A DNA stretch of 64,000 nt from Caedibacter sp052030685 (GTDB lineage Bacteria; Pseudomonadota; Gammaproteobacteria; Francisellales; Francisellaceae): positions 19,899 through 83,898 of the forward strand of contig NZ_JBQAJM010000009.1 of NCBI RefSeq assembly GCF_052030685.1. Reading direction: 5' to 3'. The notes beneath the pieces are model-generated. The model did no database searches, was not told the origin of the DNA, and saw only the letters and a list, made by a program, of their open reading frames with translations. Shown in pieces: positions 18,738 through 27,608 of the stretch; position 1 is the first letter of the stretch; each line of letters opens with the position of its first letter. The position numbers were made by a program, and so were the translations under genes.

Positions 18738-19796
18738 TTAATAACATATCTCTTTTTGTTGCTCTTTAAAGTAACGAGCAATGCCGCCTTCATAGTTATA
18801 GACGTTTTCAAAGCCAAGCTCAATAAGCTTTTGTGCAGCCTTTTGACTTCTAACGCCAAGTTTGCAAATCACTATAATTTTTTGTGCTTTACTTATACCT
18901 TCTGGCACAACACCTTGCAACACTTGCGCCAACGGCAGATGTTCTGCTTTAACGTCTAAGGCAGCAATATCAAGCTCCCATGCTTCGCGCACATCAATAA
19001 TCAATGCCTCTGGATCAAGCTGATATGCCTTTTGTACTTCGATTACTGTATTATTGTTTTGCTCAAGACCAAAATCATGTGTTACACAACCCTTGCAATT
19101 TGGATTGCGTCTAAACCCATAATTTTGCCAAGTCAATGCATCACTATCAAATATCATTAGATGCTGCTTAATCTCTTTGCCTAAAAAGAAATTCACTGCC
19201 ATATTTGCTGCCATCGTGCCAACGACACCGACACTTGCGCCCAACACCCCTGCTTCTGAGCAATTTGGCACTAAGTGAGCCGGAGGTGGCGATGGATATA
19301 AACAACGATAGCAAGACTTTGTGGGATCAAAAAAACTTAATTGCGCCTGTGATTTAAGCACACTGGCACTAATAAAGGGTTTATTAAACTTGCAACATGC
19401 GTCATTTACTGCATAACGCGTTTGAAAATTATCACTGCCATCGATGATTAAATCATAGGTTGTAAAAAGCTCGCACGCACGCTCAAAATCTAAGCGCTCA
19501 TTATATTCGATCAACTCAATATCACTATTAATTGCTGATAAATGATTTACTGCAGTCGTTGATTTTGCAACGCCCAAATCATTTTCGGTAAATAAGATTT
19601 GTCGTTGCAAATTAGATAATTCAACCACATCAAAATCAACAAGTCCTAAAACACCAACACCAGCTGCTGCCAAATACATCGACACAGGAGAGCCAATGCC
19701 ACCACAACCGATAATACAAACGCGCGCATTTTGTAATTTTTGCTGTCCTTCAATCCCCATAACCGGAAAATGACGTTGATAACGTTTATAATTCAT
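18738..19796 (-). CDS. MoeB/ThiF-family adenylyltransferase with C-terminal rhodanese domain
   Basis: A 352-residue E1-like enzyme that would adenylate the C-terminus of a ubiquitin-like sulfur carrier (MoaD or ThiS). The ATP-binding GCGGIGSP is at residues 30-37. CYRCLYP and a later CKGC provide the four zinc cysteines, and PNCSEAGV marks the catalytic-cysteine region. A rhodanese domain occupies about 255-345, with its active loop at ICKLGVRS (Cys likely sulfur-carrying). The fusion suggests it both activates and sulfurates its carrier, as in MoeB-rhodanese or MOCS3-type proteins. No moa or thi gene is adjacent, so the pathway (molybdopterin, thiamine or other) stays open. Confidence 0.85.
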   Translation of the reverse strand: MNYKRYQRHFPVMGIEGQQKLQNARVCIIGCGGIGSPVSMYLAAAGVGVLGLVDFDVVELSNLQRQILFTENDLGVAKSTTAVNHLSAINSDIELIEYNERLDFERACELFTTYDLIIDGSDNFQTRYAVNDACCKFNKPFISASVLKSQAQLSFFDPTKSCYRCLYPSPPPAHLVPNCSEAGVLGASVGVVGTMAANMAVNFFLGKEIKQHLMIFDSDALTWQNYGFRRNPNCKGCVTHDFGLEQNNNTVIEVQKAYQLDPEALIIDVREAWELDIAALDVKAEHLPLAQVLQGVVPEGISKAQKIIVICKLGVRSQKAAQKLIELGFENVYNYEGGIARYFKEQQKEICY

Positions 19797-19936
19797 AAGA
19801 TATATTCATCAAACTCTATATGATGCCATCAATTATAACCGCTCTAAGCAAGCTATCAATTCAACAACTAGCACTTTCGATCTAAAAACCTTGTAATATT
19901 GTTGTTACGAGCAGGCAAACTAAATAGTTATAATAG

Positions 19937-21034
19937 CTAATCCAATTTTTCACAAACATTATTTTGTAACTGAAAATGTGCAAACTCAATATTATTTAGC
20001 AAACTTTGTAAATGCTCTAATTTAATTGCTGTCATAATGATTTGTGCATTAATATGCATCAACTTATTAAGCACTTTTTGTAAATGCATTTGATCTAGCT
20101 CTGAGTGCAGGTCATCCACAAGATAAATACAACCGGTTTGATGTTCTTTTGAAAATATCTCACCTTGTGCTAGTTTCAACGCTGATATCAAAATCTTCTG
20201 CTGACCGCGCGAAAGAATATCTTGCGCTGGATGACCTTTGACCTTAAAGCGTAAATCGGCGCGATGCACACCATGACTGGTAACACCTGTTTTTGCATCA
20301 CTGACATAGCTCGATGTTAATACTTCCGCTAAGCTTTTATCCTGTGACCAACCACGATAATAGCTCATGTCAATAACAAGTTCGCTGTTAAATTCTTTAA
20401 GAATTGACATGACTTTAGGCATTAAAATCTCAAAGTATTCAAGTCGTGCCTGATCTAAACTTTCTGATTTAGCAACAAGCTCTTGATCCAAAATTTCTAT
20501 ATAGCTTAATGGATAACCTTGCTTTAATGCCGCATTACGCTGCTTAATCAAACGTTTTGATTGCTGCCATAATGTTAAAAATTGAGGCTTATGATAAAAA
20601 GCCCCCCAATCTAGAAGTTTAGAGCGTTGTTGCGCGCCACTATTTATTAAGCTAAAGCTCTCAGGATTAAACAGTTGTACAGGCAATGCACGTGTTAACT
20701 GTGCTTGCGATTGTGCATCTTCAGCATTTAATTTCACGATACTTTTACTGTGTTTGTCACGCATGCTAGCAAGCGTTTTTTCTTTTAAATCATTCGCTCC
20801 ATAACCACTATAAAATTTAGCAAACAGTTGAAAATTATCTTTTTCATGCTCGATGATTCGCGCAAGCTGTGAGCTTCTAAAAGAACGCCCCATCGATAAA
20901 AAATATATAGCTTCTAAAATAGAGGTTTTGCCACTGCCATTTTGCCCACAAACAACATTCACTCGCGGATGCAATGCCAATGAGGTATTGGCTAAATTAC
21001 GAAACTGAAAGATATTAAGTGCGCTGATATACAT
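19937..21034 (-). CDS. recF: DNA replication and repair protein RecF
   Basis: A 365-residue SMC-like ATPase that loads RecA at gaps together with RecO and RecR. The Walker A motif GQNGSGKTS is at residues 30-38. The signature LSRGQQK and Walker B IYLVDDLHSELD lie in the last third. The length is normal. The gene is 13 bases downstream of dgt and is not in the usual dnaA-dnaN-recF-gyrB arrangement, at least not within this window. Confidence 0.94.
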   Translation of the reverse strand: MYISALNIFQFRNLANTSLALHPRVNVVCGQNGSGKTSILEAIYFLSMGRSFRSSQLARIIEHEKDNFQLFAKFYSGYGANDLKEKTLASMRDKHSKSIVKLNAEDAQSQAQLTRALPVQLFNPESFSLINSGAQQRSKLLDWGAFYHKPQFLTLWQQSKRLIKQRNAALKQGYPLSYIEILDQELVAKSESLDQARLEYFEILMPKVMSILKEFNSELVIDMSYYRGWSQDKSLAEVLTSSYVSDAKTGVTSHGVHRADLRFKVKGHPAQDILSRGQQKILISALKLAQGEIFSKEHQTGCIYLVDDLHSELDQMHLQKVLNKLMHINAQIIMTAIKLEHLQSLLNNIEFAHFQLQNNVCEKLD

Positions 21035-21047
21035 AAACGAGAAAAGC

Positions 21048-22433
21048 TTAAACCGGTTTAAAAATGCTTTGCACAGATGACGAGGTTAAACGATTATGTA
21101 GCTCAATCGCATAGCGATCAGTCATGCTTGCTATAAAATCACTGATGACTCGCGCACGATTAATCTGATCATCTGGGTCAAAGGCATAAAAAATCTCACC
21201 AATATCTTCAGGCAAAAGGGATGTCTCTATCTGTGAGTTAATTAATATATCAAATAATGAAGAGATAATCTCACGCCCTTGATAACGCACAACATTCATC
21301 TTGGGTGAGCTAATCACCATAAAGTAGACAAAAAGCTTTAATACTTCGACTTGTTTGTAAACGTCTGACTCAAGAGAAACTGAGGATAATACTGGACAAG
21401 TCTCATCATAATTAAGGGATACATGTGAAATACAATAATGCACAAGGTTTGAAGTGAATTTTGTGCGTAAATAGCTTGAAGTAGCCAGTTTTTTTGCCTG
21501 CTGATAAATATCGTCAAATTTAGCATCAAAATCGATAATCCCTTCAAATATTGATTTTAAAATCGCTTTAATCTCTGTGATTGATAAATAAAGCCCATCA
21601 AGCTCAGCTTGCTGCTGTACTTTTATAAGTACTTTTTCTTCGGCATTAACCATTGATAATGGATCTAAAAAACCACCCTTGAAAGCGTCCTCAATATCAT
21701 AAGTCGAATACGCAATATCATCTGCCAAATCCATAATTGAGCATTCTATTGTCTTAAACTTGCTCCCATGCAAGGCATCTAGAGGATAACCAAAAAGCAC
21801 ATGTTGTTTAATTTTCTCAACCATTGCCTTTTCGCTGGCATAGTACCCTTTTATCGGTCGATCACTCGAGCTAATAATATAACTAGGAATCTCTTTGTCA
21901 TATTTGAGTGTTGCCGCCAAGGTACGATGTGTTAAATTCAAGCCAAAACGATTATCCTTACCTGAATGAATAGGTCCCTCGCCTTTAAACACTTTTTTCT
22001 CGGTTTTTGCTAATAACCTTAACGTTTGCGCATTGCCCTCAAAACCACCAAATTCACGCATTTTAGCATGTAATGCTTTCTCGCCATTATGGCCAAAGGG
22101 TGGGTGTCCAATATCATGACACAATGCTGCTGTCTCGACTAAGTCAGTATCCAAGTCTAAGTCAAAGCGTGAGTTTAATCCTGTTGCAATGGATTTGGCA
22201 ACTTGCGCCACTTCCAGCGAATGCGTTAATCTGTTTCTAAAAAATTCACTTTCAGAACAAGGAAAAATCTGTGTTTTGCCTTGCAGACGCCTAAAAGATG
22301 CTGAGTGAATGACACGTGCATAATCACGACGAAAGGCAGAAAAATGCTCTTTTGGATGTGATTCATACACACCACGATAATAATCTTTTTCCTGATAAAG
22401 TGATCTTTTTAGCTTGCTTGACATAACTGTCAA
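21048..22433 (-). CDS. dgt: Deoxyguanosinetriphosphate triphosphohydrolase (dGTPase)
   Basis: A 461-residue HD-domain dNTP triphosphohydrolase that cleaves dGTP to deoxyguanosine and triphosphate and helps set dNTP pools. The metal ligands are visible: H71 (RLTHSLEVAQ), H106-D107 with H115 (CHDIGHPPFGHNGE), and a later Asp in MDLADDIAYSTYDIED. The N-terminal RVIHSASFRRLQGKTQIF is the classical Dgt signature. It lies directly upstream of recF, probably in one transcript. An alternative start is the Met at codon 4. Confidence 0.93.
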   Translation of the reverse strand: MTVMSSKLKRSLYQEKDYYRGVYESHPKEHFSAFRRDYARVIHSASFRRLQGKTQIFPCSESEFFRNRLTHSLEVAQVAKSIATGLNSRFDLDLDTDLVETAALCHDIGHPPFGHNGEKALHAKMREFGGFEGNAQTLRLLAKTEKKVFKGEGPIHSGKDNRFGLNLTHRTLAATLKYDKEIPSYIISSSDRPIKGYYASEKAMVEKIKQHVLFGYPLDALHGSKFKTIECSIMDLADDIAYSTYDIEDAFKGGFLDPLSMVNAEEKVLIKVQQQAELDGLYLSITEIKAILKSIFEGIIDFDAKFDDIYQQAKKLATSSYLRTKFTSNLVHYCISHVSLNYDETCPVLSSVSLESDVYKQVEVLKLFVYFMVISSPKMNVVRYQGREIISSLFDILINSQIETSLLPEDIGEIFYAFDPDDQINRARVISDFIASMTDRYAIELHNRLTSSSVQSIFKPV

Positions 22434-22681
22434 TATTTCCTGTTGTTAACTTAATTTCTAACACAACAGCAGTGTAACTGATTGTTTGTGCTTTTCACAG
22501 CGCTTCGTGCACTGTCAGGCATAGTATTGACGTTTTTTTGTTTGTCATTACTTTACAGAGTTAATAAATCTACGTAATAATAAGCGCGTTGTTGCATAAG
22601 CTGTTATTAGCCGAGCATCAGCAAATTAGGTTTGATAAATCCTTAAGGAAAATAATAAGAATACACAAAGGAGCATAATTT

Positions 22682-23164
22682 ATGAAGAAAGTTTTAGTTG
22701 CAGTATTCACAGTAGGTGCGTTGTTATCGATTTCAGCTTTTGCTAAAGAGGCAGGCAAATCTGAAGTTGTTGTTGAAGCAAAAAGCATTCTTGGTGATCT
22801 TAGCATGAACCAAAAGATTGTTATTTCAGCTGCTGACGTTGCTGCAGGCAAAGACAAAACTTTTGATTTGGCCGAGTTCTGCACATATACCAATGATAAA
22901 AATGGCAAAGTAACGGTTGATGTTTCAAATAATGAGAAGAAATTTGCAGTTGTCGGTACCAAAGGTGAAGGTCAGCTACCTTACACGCTTGTGATCAATA
23001 AAACGCCTGTCAAATATGGTAAAAATGAACTGGTTGTTGATGCTAATGATTTACCATCAGGCTGTAAAACCAAAGAAGCGGTTTCTATGACATTTAAAGG
23101 TGCTGATATTCGCAATGCAAAAGCTGGGACATATAATGCCTCTTTGAATTTAAGTGTTGCTTAA
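22682..23164 (+). CDS. Predicted fimbrial subunit, probable major pilin of a CS1-like operon
   Basis: A 160-residue secreted protein with a clear signal peptide (residues 1-21, ending SAFAK). The mature part is beta-rich with one Cys pair (EFCTYT and SGCKTK). It is a paralogue of the gene at 23750: both have NxKIVISA, a Phe/Ile-x2-FCxY block, LPYxLxINKxP and a final I-x-NAKAGxYxxSLxL. A strong AAAGGAG site eight bases before the ATG, a long upstream region and first position in the operon point to the highly expressed major subunit. Identification as a pilin depends on the downstream usher; I know no close named family. Confidence 0.65.
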   Translation: MKKVLVAVFTVGALLSISAFAKEAGKSEVVVEAKSILGDLSMNQKIVISAADVAAGKDKTFDLAEFCTYTNDKNGKVTVDVSNNEKKFAVVGTKGEGQLPYTLVINKTPVKYGKNELVVDANDLPSGCKTKEAVSMTFKGADIRNAKAGTYNASLNLSVA

Positions 23165-23208
23165 CAACACGTATTCAATTAAATTTTTCAGTACATAAGT
23201 AAAACCAT

Positions 23209-23235
23209 AAGGGATATCTTTTTAGAGAGTCCCTT
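23209..23235 (+). terminator. Possible attenuating hairpin after the first pilin gene
   Basis: AAGGGA and TCCCTT form a six-base stem around a 15-base loop that can pair further (TCT/AGA). It is followed by TTTGTTATTT. It lies between pilin 1 and the chaperone gene, where partial termination would give excess major subunit. The stem is short, so this is tentative. Confidence 0.35.
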
Positions 23236-23259
23236 TTGTTATTTATAAGGAATAAAGCC

Positions 23260-23721
23260 ATGAAATTAATGCGTATATTCGCAGGTCTTTTGTTACTGAC
23301 CATTAGTACATCTTCTCTTTTTGCTGGTGCGGTACTTGATGTTGTTAAACCTGATGTTGTCATCAACCAAAAAGTTAAACGTGATTATATTCCACTGACT
23401 AACATTGGTAATAGCAAGGGTACCTTTATTGTACAAGTTAAGAATGTAACGGATCCTAAAAACATTATCACTTATAGCAATAAAGAACTTAAAAATCTAC
23501 CTGTTATTATCAGCCCGATATTAATTCGTAATTTAGGCGCTGGCAATAATAAGCGTATTTCAGTGCGTGCAAAGGGTAAAGTCACTAAACCTATGAAACT
23601 ACAGTTAGTGATTAGTGAATATAAAAAGTCAGCTGATGACAAAACGGCAGTTGCCGACGATGCAGCAGGTATTGATGTGCAAGGATCTATCCATTATATT
23701 GCCAACATTGTAATTGGTTAA
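23260..23721 (+). CDS. Predicted one-domain periplasmic fimbrial chaperone
   Basis: A secreted 153-residue protein, with a signal peptide to about residue 22. The start is the ATG at 23260, with AAGGA eight bases upstream; the in-frame ATG at 23236 would add eight residues inside the hairpin region. The order of elements follows the N-terminal Ig-like domain of PapD/CooB chaperones: an early strand with VVKPDVVI, a central VTDPKNI, then LPVIISPILIRNLGAGNNKRISVRAKG (compare the SP-x-L/I-x-Pro/Gly-rich G1 region) and a final GSIHYIANIVIG. The second Ig domain of usual chaperones (about 230 residues) is missing. It sits between two pilin genes ahead of the usher. The role is inferred from fold pattern and context. 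Confidence 0.5.
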   Translation: MKLMRIFAGLLLLTISTSSLFAGAVLDVVKPDVVINQKVKRDYIPLTNIGNSKGTFIVQVKNVTDPKNIITYSNKELKNLPVIISPILIRNLGAGNNKRISVRAKGKVTKPMKLQLVISEYKKSADDKTAVADDAAGIDVQGSIHYIANIVIG

Positions 23722-23749
23722 TAATCGATACTAAATCATGGGAGGCTAA

Positions 23750-24265
23750 ATGACAGCATCAAGCAAACGTCTTGCTTTTATTTTTTTTCTTGCTGCCTTT
23801 ACCCCTGCAACCCTAACGGCTTATCAGTTCAAGAACAACTCAAAATACTATGAGCGCCCAACTAAAAAAGAACAAGAAAACCCACGTTTCGTGGTTGGCA
23901 ATCTGACACTCAATGAAAAAATCGTTATTAGTGCAGATATGATCACCAAAGGTCGGGATCAAATTATTCCTATAGGCACTTTCTGCGCTTATCACAAGGG
24001 TAATAAAAGCTTTCCTTTACGCGTTACCACAAATGAAGGTAAATTCATTGCTAAAGGTTTAAACAATCAAGGCAATCTACCTTATCGTATTTTAATTAAC
24101 AAGATACCAATGCCTTACAACCAGATTCAGGCCATTCAAACAAATAATCACAACGTTAATGAATGTCAACTTTATGAAACCATTGCCATTAAATTCTCCA
24201 AACATGCGATTCAAAATGCCAAAGCTGGACGTTACCAGCTGTCATTAATTCTGCAAAGCAGATAA
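23750..24265 (+). CDS. Second predicted fimbrial subunit, paralogue of the first pilin
   Basis: A 171-residue secreted protein (signal peptide about 1-24, ending LTA). It has the same conserved blocks as the gene at 22682 (NEKIVISAD, FCAYHKG, LPYRILINKIP, QNAKAGRYQLSL) and two Cys at matching places. It differs by a basic N-terminal stretch of about 25 residues after the signal. GGGAGG precedes the ATG, and the usher starts three bases after its stop. It may be a minor, tip or anchor subunit. No large two-domain adhesin of the CooD or EcpD kind is present, so this protein is the best candidate for the tip. Confidence 0.6.
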   Translation: MTASSKRLAFIFFLAAFTPATLTAYQFKNNSKYYERPTKKEQENPRFVVGNLTLNEKIVISADMITKGRDQIIPIGTFCAYHKGNKSFPLRVTTNEGKFIAKGLNNQGNLPYRILINKIPMPYNQIQAIQTNNHNVNECQLYETIAIKFSKHAIQNAKAGRYQLSLILQSR

Positions 24266-24268
24266 GTC

Positions 24269-26740
24269 ATGCCTATTATTTATCAGCTCTTTTGCAAGAA
24301 TAAGGTCAAGCAAATTGCTATCTATTTGAGCATCGCGCTATGCCACTGTTTATTTTTTGGCATGACACCTAAAATTTCTGCTGCCTCAGATTTACCGCCT
24401 GGCTTTGAAGACTTTATTGAAGATGATGAAACAAGCCTTGTTACTATTGTTTTTGGTAAAGAAAAACTACTAGAGACAACAGCCACTTTTAATGATGATG
24501 AAATTACTTTTGATGAACCTGATCTTATATTACAAAAACTTAAACCCTATATTGCAAAAACTGCCCAACATTTACTATTGCAGGAGATATCAACACCACA
24601 AAAAACCAATGGCGAACGTAATTGCAGCAATGGTCCCAATTGTGGCTTTATTCGTCCACAAACATTGGGCGTTATTTTTGATCGCAATAATTATCGTGCG
24701 CAACTGTTTATTAATCCCAAATATCTTCTGACACAAGATGCCGTTCCTGCTAAATTTCTGAAAGATTCAACCGCAGGCTTTGGCATGCTTAATCTATTCC
24801 AACTGGGTCTATCAGGTAATAATGATCAGAACCACTCGATGGCTTTAAATCACAATGGTTATTTAGGCTATGGTAACTGGCATTTGGATTATAAGGATAA
24901 CTTCACCTATTCCGTCACCCCTGGGCAGCCACCAATTAAGCAATTTCAGTTTCGTGACTTTGATCTAAATTGGCGCCATAAACAGTATCACCTATCAATA
25001 GGCTTACAAGATACAGTAGGCACAATGATCATCCCAAGTTTACAAATTATCGGCGCTAGCGTTCAAACCAATCTTGAGCTTTTGACTAACTTAAATGAGC
25101 AAATTGCCACACCAGTTGAAGTCAATATCATTGTGCCTAGCTATGTTGATGTTTATCGTGGTAATACCTTAATTGATACCCAGTATTTCCCACCAGGGAA
25201 TCATTTTCTTGATACACGTAGTTTTCCCTCAGGTGCTTATATGCTACGCCTTGAAACACGCACATTGACCAATCAAACCTCTAATAAACAAGTTTATTTT
25301 ATTAAGACCAACGCATTACCACTTTTGACGTTACCTAATTATTACATAAGCTATGGGCGTTTGGCTGAACTTGTTTCAGGGACGACTTTTCCTACCCTAA
25401 CCGATCTTAATGTACTGACGTTTGAAGCTAAACAGCGCTTAAGTAAATCTTTTGGTATTGGTGAGCATATAACCATGTTTAATCAACAAGAAGCCATTGG
25501 TGAGTTTATGTTCATGATGGAGTTGTCACATTTAAGTTTGTATAACTCACTTGCTGTGAGTAATTTTGGTGATCTTGGTCTTGCTTTTTCTATTGCGGGT
25601 AACGTATCAGGCGTGACATTGAATACTTTTTTCCGACAAACCTGGGTTAAAGAAAATAGTAGTAGCTATATCAATCAGTATTTTGAAGACACACAAACCA
25701 GTAATACAAATATTGGCACATCATTGTCCTTTAATTGGCATGACATTAACTTCACAACTTCATTAAGCTATGCCTATATCGATAATAACTTCCAACACGA
25801 TATTGGTTTTGGTATTGCTAAAACGCTAAGCTTCGGAGACAACAATGACTTAACACTCTCGTTATCTTTAGATCACTCAAAAAGCAACAAAAGCGCCTTC
25901 TTACAATTAACATGGAGCTTTGCCACACAAAATGGCTGGTATATGGCAGCAGGTCTTGAAGGTCAAGTAAGTCAACAAAGTGAGAAAGAAGTACAAAGAG
26001 AGGAAAACATTAAACTCAATATTGGCAAAGAGTTTGCAGGTAGTGACTATCAAAATGATGTAGGTGTCAGCACTGAAGTCAATCACAACACCCAATACTA
26101 TTCACAATATGCAAGCACTAGCAATCGCTACTTTAATTCACTACAACAGCTTAATTTGGCACAATCAAAACATGATAAATCTGTCATTAGCTACAACATT
26201 CAAACATCAAGCTCACTTGCCTACACACCAATAACCAACTGGGGAATTAGTGGCTCAGATAATCGCAGTGGTGTACTTATTTATGTTAATGCAGATATTC
26301 CTAGTAAATATACCATCTATGTTGATGGCAAAGAAAATGCAATCATCGATAGTAATGAGAGTTACTTTGTACCAATGTCAGTATATAAAGAGCATAACGT
26401 ACAAGTTCAAGCGCATGAAGTCACCTTAAGCGTTCCTAACAATGACCGCGATATTATCCTTTATCCAGGTAATGTTGAAACGATTGAGCTTAATGCTAAA
26501 CCTGCTGTTTTAATCATGGGCAACTTTGTGAATAGACAAGGGGAAATACTCAGTTATGCCAAAATAACGGGTGGATTAGAGCCCAGTGAAACTGATGCCG
26601 ATGGCTTTGCACAAATTGATGTCATACTAGGAGATAAACTTACCCTTGGGACCAAGGATGGACAAACTTGCACAGTCAACGCTAATGATTTAGAGGCAGA
26701 AGATGGCATTGCTTTCCAAGATGAAATCATTTGTGAGTAA
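24269..26740 (+). CDS. Outer-membrane usher, TcfC/CooC (CS1, alpha-fimbrial) type
   Basis: An 823-residue outer-membrane usher that would secrete and assemble the pilins. After a signal peptide (about 1-39), the mature N-terminus LPPGFEDFIEDDETSLVTIVFGKEKL matches TcfC-type ushers (LPPGFEDL...VDVYFGG). VDVYRGNTLIDTQYFPPGNHFLDTRSFPSGAYMLRLE corresponds to the E-set-like plug domain. The following 350 residues alternate as barrel strands. The C-terminal Ig-like domain (about 735-823) holds RDIILYPGNVETIELNAK and a carboxypeptidase-like ITGGLEPSETDADGFAQI. The length is typical for the family. It is the last gene of a four-gene operon and converges on the next gene with a four-base gap. Confidence 0.87.
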   Translation: MPIIYQLFCKNKVKQIAIYLSIALCHCLFFGMTPKISAASDLPPGFEDFIEDDETSLVTIVFGKEKLLETTATFNDDEITFDEPDLILQKLKPYIAKTAQHLLLQEISTPQKTNGERNCSNGPNCGFIRPQTLGVIFDRNNYRAQLFINPKYLLTQDAVPAKFLKDSTAGFGMLNLFQLGLSGNNDQNHSMALNHNGYLGYGNWHLDYKDNFTYSVTPGQPPIKQFQFRDFDLNWRHKQYHLSIGLQDTVGTMIIPSLQIIGASVQTNLELLTNLNEQIATPVEVNIIVPSYVDVYRGNTLIDTQYFPPGNHFLDTRSFPSGAYMLRLETRTLTNQTSNKQVYFIKTNALPLLTLPNYYISYGRLAELVSGTTFPTLTDLNVLTFEAKQRLSKSFGIGEHITMFNQQEAIGEFMFMMELSHLSLYNSLAVSNFGDLGLAFSIAGNVSGVTLNTFFRQTWVKENSSSYINQYFEDTQTSNTNIGTSLSFNWHDINFTTSLSYAYIDNNFQHDIGFGIAKTLSFGDNNDLTLSLSLDHSKSNKSAFLQLTWSFATQNGWYMAAGLEGQVSQQSEKEVQREENIKLNIGKEFAGSDYQNDVGVSTEVNHNTQYYSQYASTSNRYFNSLQQLNLAQSKHDKSVISYNIQTSSSLAYTPITNWGISGSDNRSGVLIYVNADIPSKYTIYVDGKENAIIDSNESYFVPMSVYKEHNVQVQAHEVTLSVPNNDRDIILYPGNVETIELNAKPAVLIMGNFVNRQGEILSYAKITGGLEPSETDADGFAQIDVILGDKLTLGTKDGQTCTVNANDLEAEDGIAFQDEIICE

Positions 26741-26744
26741 TCAA

Positions 26745-27506
26745 CTACTTCTTATGCTTAAGCGCATTTTTTAATTGATCAAAGCTAATCATTGATTCAT
26801 GATCGGTTTCTTTTCTTGCAATCAGTTCATTACCTTTATAGCCATAGCCATAAAACACTTCATAACTTAGCGACAACCCGAGTTTTTCCAGTCGCTGACA
26901 AAAACTTTGCCAACGAACTTTACCCGTCAAGGTTTTACGCATTTTGGTATCAGCTAAAGGCTCATTTAATGCGCGAATATCAGAAAATAAGGTGTCGATG
27001 GTTTCATATTCGAGCCTTAACGTTTCAGCATCCATTACCACACTTTGATATTGCTCCTTTTTTAATACATCCCCAACATCATGCATATCAAGCATTTGAT
27101 TAATATGAGCCATACCATCAATAAGCTGCCAAGCTTTTTTGATCTCTTGCAAACTGCTACTTCCAAAACTGGTAAAAACCAAGACCCCTTGCGACTTTAA
27201 CTGCTTATACCAGCTTCTTAATTGTGCATTGATATTTGCTGCCTGTTGAATTTTACACTGTGAAATAATCACATCATAAGCTATCTCTGAATTTAGCGTG
27301 TGATGTATTGTTGCATTCGGATAAAGCTTTTTAATTTCTGACAAATGCAAGTCTAATCCTTCAATAAAAACATAGTTAGGGTTTAATTTAATAAAGCTTA
27401 ATTTATCTAATAAGCGCTCAGCAATTTCATTTTTTATAAAGCTATCATTAACAAAACGCCGCTCATATTGTTGATGTTTTTTTTGGAATAATGATTGATC
27501 AAACAT
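26745..27506 (-). CDS. Degenerate BioC-like methyltransferase-fold protein
   Basis: A 253-residue protein related to BioC/NDUFAF5-type methyltransferases. Matching parts include the N-terminal FDQSLFQKKHQQYERRF, the central GVLVFTSFGSSSLQEIKKAW, and HINQMLDMHDVGDVLKKEQYQSVVMDAETL, which follows BioC closely. The S-adenosylmethionine-binding motif I (normally LDLGCGTG) is replaced by FIEGLDLHLSEI, with no Gly-x-Gly. A second protein with an intact motif is encoded in the biotin operon at 38106-38885. This one may therefore be a pseudoenzyme, bind a different ligand, or be a decaying copy. It stands alone, convergent with the fimbrial usher. Confidence 0.7.
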   Translation of the reverse strand: MFDQSLFQKKHQQYERRFVNDSFIKNEIAERLLDKLSFIKLNPNYVFIEGLDLHLSEIKKLYPNATIHHTLNSEIAYDVIISQCKIQQAANINAQLRSWYKQLKSQGVLVFTSFGSSSLQEIKKAWQLIDGMAHINQMLDMHDVGDVLKKEQYQSVVMDAETLRLEYETIDTLFSDIRALNEPLADTKMRKTLTGKVRWQSFCQRLEKLGLSLSYEVFYGYGYKGNELIARKETDHESMISFDQLKNALKHKK

Positions 27507-27550
27507 ATTTATTAAAACCTATAGCAATTACATTTATTTTTTAACTTCCA

Positions 27551-27570
27551 CCCTCCGACTTCGCTCAGGG
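27551..27570. repeat. Dispersed repeat copy (CCGACTTCGCTCAGGG type)
   Basis: CCCTCCGACTTCGCTCAGGG lies in the gap between the BioC-like gene and the ClC gene. Related sequences occur at 33717-33737 and three times at 43074-43180, in both orientations. It belongs to a short intergenic repeat family of the genome. Confidence 0.55.
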
Positions 27571-27608
27571 TCGACTATCAAAACTGTTGAACGAATATTT
27601 GACTTAAT

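Noticed and set aside
22527..22554. Sigma-70 promoter for the pilin operon (TTGACG, 16 bases, TACTTT)
   Set aside because: The -10 hexamer matches the consensus at only three positions, so the promoter cannot be called with confidence.
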